From Adineta ricciae (taxonomy: Eukaryota; Rotifera; Eurotatoria; Adinetida; Adinetidae), in assembly GCA_905250025.1 (NCBI GenBank), contig CAJNOJ010000004.1, positions 930,001 through 994,000 on the forward strand: DNA of 64,000 nucleotides, in the 5' to 3' direction. Each line of letters begins with the position of its first letter. Position 1 is the stretch's first letter. The translations under genes were made by a program, and so were the position numbers. A model generated the notes under the pieces. The model ran no database searches. It had not been told where the DNA came from and worked only from the letters and a program-made list of their open reading frames with translations. This document shows positions 58,777 through 64,000 of the stretch, in pieces.

Positions 58777-58997
58777 TATACTTTTTACTTTTATATTCAT
58801 AAATGAGACCAATTAGTGCAAAAGAAAAGATTCATTGTAGTTCGATGTTAAGAGACACGCTCGGTGAGCACAATCGCTATTATTTGTCTATTGAGAGATG
58901 AAGAGCTAGACATTGAAGAAAAATTTTCTTTTAATGTATGTAGACGAGTGTGTTTGTCTCCTATTTGTCTTTCCTAAGTAGAATAAATGTATCTAAT
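58777..58997. repeat. 221-base direct repeat, copy 2 (right of N)
   Basis: Second, identical copy; see copy 1. Confidence 0.9.
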
Positions 58998-60129
58998 CAC
59001 ATGCTGTCACAGTATTCCGGATTCCGCTTGCTTAATTCTACTAGGTGTTCAAATGAATAAATGATGATTCTACTTGTCTGCTTTACTTCCATTAAAAGCT
59101 AACGTCATCAGATGGTCATGACTCGAGAGTAACAAATATTTCTCACCTCTTCTGCAATTGAGTATCTTGCCGATAGGCTCGAACATGTCGGCATGGACAT
59201 TAAACGTTCTCTCTCTCTCTCACTCTATCTCAATTTGTTTTTTTTAATCTCTAACGAGACAATCTGTTTTGATTCCGATCGGAAATGATATAGATATCGA
59301 GTTTATTCTTTTCTTTTACTACTTGACAAAAGCAAGAGTCTAGTGTGTAAAAATCATCGCTTCTAATCTATCACAATCATCGAACTATTGACACACATCA
59401 TGTGTCTAAATTGCTGAGAAAACGAGTCATCTGGAGTGAGAGAAGAAAAGAGAATCAACGACGACAACGACGAAGAAGAAGAAGGGAAATGAACTTTGTG
59501 TGTCCAATTAAATCTAGACGAGTATGTTAAAATTACCAGCATCTCACTCTCCTGCTGTGTCGGAAAATGATCAACCGTTATTACACTGATGTAATAATTA
59601 ATACAGCTGCTTCGAAGTTTAGCTTCTATTCTTTAAGACGATTGAGACGGCAAAAGATAAAACATATCTCACTTGAAAAAAAACCACAGGACTACTAGTT
59701 TCTTTGTCTTCTTCGTTTTTTCCATCTCCCTCTCTCTCTTTCTCTCTGCTTCATTTTGCCTAGCAGCCAAATGCTGATTGATGTTGCGCCTTGTTGAACG
59801 CGAAATGAAGCGAGACAGTTGGAGTTTGTTTCTTTTCTTTGTTGCAATGACAAAACACAACGAAAAAAAAAGAGAGAATAAGAAGAAAAAGTGATCGATT
59901 TGTCTGCATCGATAACGCTTCAATGTGCACACAATCTTCTGATCAGGTTTCTTCTTTTCGAAATTCGAGTAGTTAAGTTGTTCTTAGATTTGTATAAACA
60001 AACGAGAAAAGGGAGAAAACGACGACGAAGAAAATATATTCACCAATCCCGACAATTTTCTTTATATTTGTTTTAGAAAAAAAGAAGAAGAAGAAGAAAA
60101 AGATACATGAATGTTTAAAGTTCAAAAAA

Positions 60130-61063
60130 TTATTGTATTTTACCAGGTAAAAGTGCTTGTGGTCGATGAATTTTCTCGGTTGACATACCGAAGTGATAAG
60201 GATTTGCAGAATTATTTGATGAGGCTGTTGATGATGAAGGAGATGAAACACTCGGTGGTGACGATGAAGATGTTGCGGCAGCAGCCGCAGCTAAACTGGC
60301 CGATAGCATGCTACTATATGGATAATGGGTGGAAAACGCGGCGGCATAGGCAAGTGGATTATAAGCAAGTGCTGCAGTCGAAAAATCATTTAATTTTCCT
60401 GTTGAATATGGATAAAGAGAAGTAGGAGGAGGTGGAGGCAATAACGATCGACATTTCTCCAGATTTAAAGCGAACGAATCATTTAGCTGTTGTTGGACAG
60501 ACAGTGCATCAGTTGCTGAGCTGACGGATAGGTCCATCGAATCTTTACTTGATAATGTATGATGGTGCGCATGAAGATGGTGTGGCGGAGGAGGAAATGT
60601 CGGAAATGGAAATGGAAAACGATCTTTTTTTATCAAAGATTTCGGTTTACGACGAGGACGGTATTTATAGTCCGGATGATCTTTCATATGCAGCGCACGT
60701 AAGCGTTTCGCTTCGTCGATGAAGGGTCGTTTTTGTTCGTCGTTCAATAATTTCCAGTCCACACCTAGACGTCGACTGATTTCACTATTGTGCATTTTCG
60801 GATTTTCTTGAGCCATTTTTCGACGTTGTCCACGGGACCACACCATAAATGCATTCATTGGTCGTTTGATATGTTCAGACATTGGAGTATTGGATGTAGA
60901 TGATGAAGATGAAGACGATTTATTGATTATATGTGGATGTTGAACATTGAATAGATGAGCTGTAGACAGAGAGAGAGAGAAAGAATAGAATAGAATGTGT
61001 AGTACAAAGGAATTTGCGTCGTTTTCTTCATCTTTTTTTCCTAAAAGAATACTTACACATCAT
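60130..61063 (-). CDS. SoxB2: SoxB2-group HMG transcription factor (Sox14/21-like)
   Basis: Main exon 60959-60130. A 7-base first exon 61063-61057 (ATG ATG T, then GTAAGT) joins it in phase and gives [19 protein letters not shown] before the internal [12 protein letters not shown]; total about 278 residues. The HMG box ([49 protein letters not shown]) and the flank [21 protein letters not shown] are SoxB; the KKDRF-plus-FPFP continuation is closest to the Sox14/21 (B2) subgroup as recalled. The rest has Pro, His, Ala and Ser homopolymer runs, as in activation or repression domains. SoxB2 proteins bind ATTGT sites in nuclear DNA and regulate neural differentiation. Large gene-free flanks fit a developmentally regulated gene. 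Confidence 0.92.
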
Positions 61064-61601
61064 GGTTGAATAATGATGATAATAAATGAGTCAATCGGAA
61101 TTTTTCTTTAAAGAAATAAAAATAAAAGCATAGTAAAAGAAACACACAAGATTCTTTTTTCTTGTCATATATAATAAAAGAAACAGGTTCTCTCTTTCTC
61201 TATTCGATGAAAGCCTATTATATTATTCGACGAGAGAGAAAAAAAAGAGCAATGAAAATAGTTTTCTCTTCTCTTCTTCTTCTCTCTATGCGTACACAAA
61301 GCGAAACATAATGACTTGAACTATGCGCTGTGCACACTAATAAAAGAAGGAAAAGGAGAAGAAGAAAAGGAGGAGGCTTTTATTTGTCGTTCTCGTCGCC
61401 GCTCAAAAAGTGTTATTCAAATAGAGACAGCCAAGTGGAAGAGCGAACGAACGAGCAATAATAATAATAGTACTAATAATAATAACAACAACAACAGTAG
61501 CTACCATCTATTTCTTCCCTCCAATGGAAATTAAAGAATAGAAAGGAACAAGAGAGAAAGCGCAAGAAAATTAAAAATCGTCATTGGCTATTCATTGCGC
61601 T

Positions 61602-61646
61602 TTTTTCTTTTCTTTTCTTTTCTTTTATTCTATTCTATTCTATTCT
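61602..61646. repeat. Pentanucleotide microsatellite, TTTTC then TATTC units
   Basis: A run of TTTTC units passes into four TATTC units, a microsatellite with a unit switch by one base change. Confidence 0.85.
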
Positions 61647-62300
61647 GTTGCTTGCTCGGAAGCGAAAAAGAGTGGCGGTGCCCAACAACAAAACGATTAC
61701 AAGATGTGTCTATTGGTCTTTGAATAAAGCAAAAGAAAAGAGGAGAAGAGAAAAAGAACAATTCAAGCTGTGTATACGTGTAATAATGAAGGTTTGCATC
61801 AATCGCATACTCTCAAATAGTACATAAGAAGGAGAAAAATAAGAGACGAAAGTAAAGAGAAATATTATTAATCGAATGCATACATACATATGTATATGTA
61901 CATCGATCGTTGGCTTGTTTCGATTACCTGAGTAAAATGTGTAAAATGGGACAATGAAAGGAGGAAAAAAAGAAAAGAAAGGACGGTGAATAAGAAGAAT
62001 CCCAATAAATTAAATTCTCGATTTATTCGTCTCATCAACGGCGGCTTCTTTCCAATCAATGCACATTCCTTTCCCTTGTTTAAGAACTTCAAGTCTAGTT
62101 CATCAATATAGTTCTCATCCTATTAATCCTCTCTCATCCATCAATTACAAGTGCGGTTCTCTTCGTTTGATGCACCTTGTACAAGTCGTTGTTATTGTCA
62201 TTAGCCTTATTCTGTGCATATGTGTTAACATTTTCAACGAAAATTATCTCCTGATTGAAGCATTTTTCTCATATGCTTGCGTAATGCCTCGCTTGCTCGC

Positions 62301-62322
62301 TTGATTGATTGATTGATTGATA
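62301..62322. repeat. GATT microsatellite
   Basis: Five consecutive TTGA/GATT units. Confidence 0.85.
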
Positions 62323-62589
62323 TATTCATTTCAATTGAAGTGATGATTGAACTTGCACAGATCTGTAGACATTTTTTATCTGAGAAAAACTTTCGGCTGG
62401 AAAGTACAATTCGTTGTCGAGAGGAAAGAAAAATGAAGACGACGAGTTGAACGGAAGTAAGCTTCGAAAGACGTTTAGCAGCGGAAGCGACTTATTTAGC
62501 GTCGACAAAGAAATTACAGTTCTCTCTTTTTCTTGCTGCTTCTTTTTCAGTGACGAGCAAGAATAATAGAATAATCATAAAGCCCGGAC

Positions 62590-62608
62590 GCACACACACA
62601 CACACACG
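62590..62608. repeat. CA dinucleotide microsatellite
   Basis: About eight CA units ending in CGCG. Confidence 0.85.
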
Positions 62609-62738
62609 CGTATTGATGTTGTTTGCCTGGCCACACACTAGTGAGCTAGCGCGTCTCACCAATTACGGGTCTATTCAACGGTCGATGATCTTGCAAGAAA
62701 TGAGGAGAAGAAGAGGAAGATGATGCGAGACAGAGAAC

Positions 62739-62942
62739 GTGACGATATGTATGTATTTATGTATGTATGGCTGTAATCAAATTGCGTTTGGACACACAGC
62801 TTCAGGCTGTTGTAATTGGTTTGAAGAGTGCGGATAGAGAATGATGACTGCTAGTAATCATGAATGAAGTTGATTGATTATTATTATTTCTTTCCTCAAG
62901 CCTCAAGGGGTACCACATTGATACTTCTCGTTTTCTCTTCTT
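62739..62942. repeat. 204-base direct repeat, copy 1 (left of gap)
   Basis: Read by eye it is identical to 62960-63163 across a run of 17 N; likely the same locus assembled twice at a gap edge. Confidence 0.9.
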
Positions 62943-62959
62943 NNNNNNNNNNNNNNNNN
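62943..62959. other. Assembly gap, 17 N
   Basis: Run of unknown bases between two identical copies. Confidence 0.98.
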
Positions 62960-63163
62960 GTGACGATATGTATGTATTTATGTATGTATGGCTGTAATCA
63001 AATTGCGTTTGGACACACAGCTTCAGGCTGTTGTAATTGGTTTGAAGAGTGCGGATAGAGAATGATGACTGCTAGTAATCATGAATGAAGTTGATTGATT
63101 ATTATTATTTCTTTCCTCAAGCCTCAAGGGGTACCACATTGATACTTCTCGTTTTCTCTTCTT
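62960..63163. repeat. 204-base direct repeat, copy 2 (right of gap)
   Basis: Second, identical copy; see copy 1. Sequence continues uniquely after 63163. Confidence 0.9.
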
Positions 63164-64000
63164 CTTTTTTTTTTAATACACATTGGTCTCTCGTGTCAAC
63201 ACGAACCATGCGGCAAAATATAAACAATTTGTATACTTATACATATACATATACACGGCAAGGAAGCAGGCGAGCAAGCATCAATGACGACATCCAACGA
63301 GCAGCCAAGTGGGCGAATAATCATTAAATTAAAAGCAAAGGAGAAAGAATTCGAAATGCAAAATTTGTTCTGTTCGTTGAGTTTCTCTTTGACACTACCT
63401 TTTGCTGTTCTAATATTGATCCGAATGATGTTTACCATCTTACTTTCTAATCTGTTGAATATATGTTCAATGACTTAATCATATTGAAGAAATATGTTGA
63501 GAAAGTTTCGACTCCTCCTCTTTCTTTACTCTATTTCTTCGTTAATCCAGCTCGAGATGATTGTCACACACCATCTCGTTTTCGATCATTAGTTAGGCTT
63601 CTATTTGTTTGTTGGTTGGTCGATGTTTGCATGTGAACGACACTATACATATGTATCGAATGGGAAAGAAAGATTAGACGAGAGAAAATTTGACACCTGC
63701 AACGATTGATGATCAGTTTCAATACGATAAGAAATCATATTCATTTGACAACAATATTTAAACATGACTATATTACTCGTTTTTCTCTCTTTCTTGTACA
63801 TAGAATGCTTTTATTGGTATTGATGTGATTAGATATGCATGATCGAACATTTCTCTGCCACAAATAATACTATACAAGTCGTTCAGTTGATTATAATGAC
63901 AAAGTTAATTGATCGGAGAATACGCCTACCATCATCGAATGATGACAGGTGTTGGGATTGATCTGAAAAGAAACAGAAGTTCGATGCCTGTGTTTATGAA

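Larger units (their letters stand above)
57739..60129. other. Gene-free region downstream of SoxB2, 2.4 kb
   Basis: No supported coding exon or RNA gene. It holds the gap-flanking 221-base duplication (58555-58997), a CTCTCTCTCTCTCACTCT tract at about 59208-59226 and purine-rich runs near 60075-60102. Position beside a developmental transcription factor makes cis-regulatory DNA plausible, but no motif was identified. Confidence 0.5.
61064..64000. other. Gene-free region upstream of SoxB2, 2.9 kb
   Basis: No supported exon or RNA gene. It is rich in simple sequence: TTTTC/TATTC runs, GATT and CA repeats, and purine tracts. It also contains a 17-base N gap flanked by exact 204-base copies. Probable promoter and regulatory DNA of SoxB2 by position only. 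Confidence 0.5.

Noticed and set aside
61316-61534. Asn-rich frame ending in a run of AAT/AAC codons
   Set aside because: It is a translated microsatellite in the SoxB2 upstream region.

Overview
The window looks like compact, AT-rich nuclear DNA from a small invertebrate animal. Most introns are about 45-70 bases with plain GT..AG ends, genes lie a few hundred bases apart on both strands, and the products are animal-specific (KEAP1, CEP43, SoxB2, claudin-like proteins, a neuropeptide GPCR, a CAP-Gly linker). Splice acceptors sit just upstream of several start codons, there is one candidate bacterial-type gene, and two secreted cysteine-rich mosaics are of a kind I associate with bdelloid rotifers. 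I therefore infer a bdelloid rotifer (Adineta/Rotaria type). That is an inference, not a database result.

Layout, left half: a TBC1D10-like Rab GAP truncated by the window edge; a neuropeptide-type GPCR (-); a KEAP1-like E3 adaptor; a FRAG1/PGAP2-like membrane protein; a secreted mosaic protein (-); then a same-strand run RCCD1-like / PMS2 / SCFD1 (SLY1) / CALML4-like. The first two of these are only 13 bases apart with a splice acceptor directly on the PMS2 start codon, which suggests an operon resolved by spliced-leader trans-splicing. Next come an intronless TPR protein, a convergent coiled-coil gene whose 5' end runs into a degenerate 14-16 base repeat, an alpha-1,3-fucosyltransferase (-), OSCP1, CEP43 (-) and a GDPD-type phosphodiesterase.

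Layout, right half: a small helical protein resembling bacterial Spy/CpxP chaperones but with an intron; HADHA; a coiled-coil gene (-); two related four-pass membrane genes (-); a roughly twenty-module EB-like cysteine-rich protein with signal peptide and hydrophobic tail (-); a CAP-Gly/coiled-coil protein; a decayed trypsin gene; NEMF (-); AHCY; and a SoxB2 gene (-) flanked by gene-free DNA of about 2.4 kb and 2.9 kb.

Most genes are housekeeping: beta-oxidation (HADHA), the methyl cycle (AHCY), mismatch repair (PMS2), ER-Golgi fusion (SCFD1), ribosome quality control (NEMF), centrosome/cilium (CEP43, OSCP1). The points most worth following are the RCCD1-PMS2 operon, a PMS2 endonuclease motif with Glu replaced by His, a KEAP1 that keeps its substrate pocket but lacks recognised sensor cysteines, the Spy-like gene as a transfer candidate, and the 1-1 phase exon-per-module EB protein. 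Two exact duplications flank N gaps and are probably assembly artefacts. No virus-like or retroelement copy was recognised.
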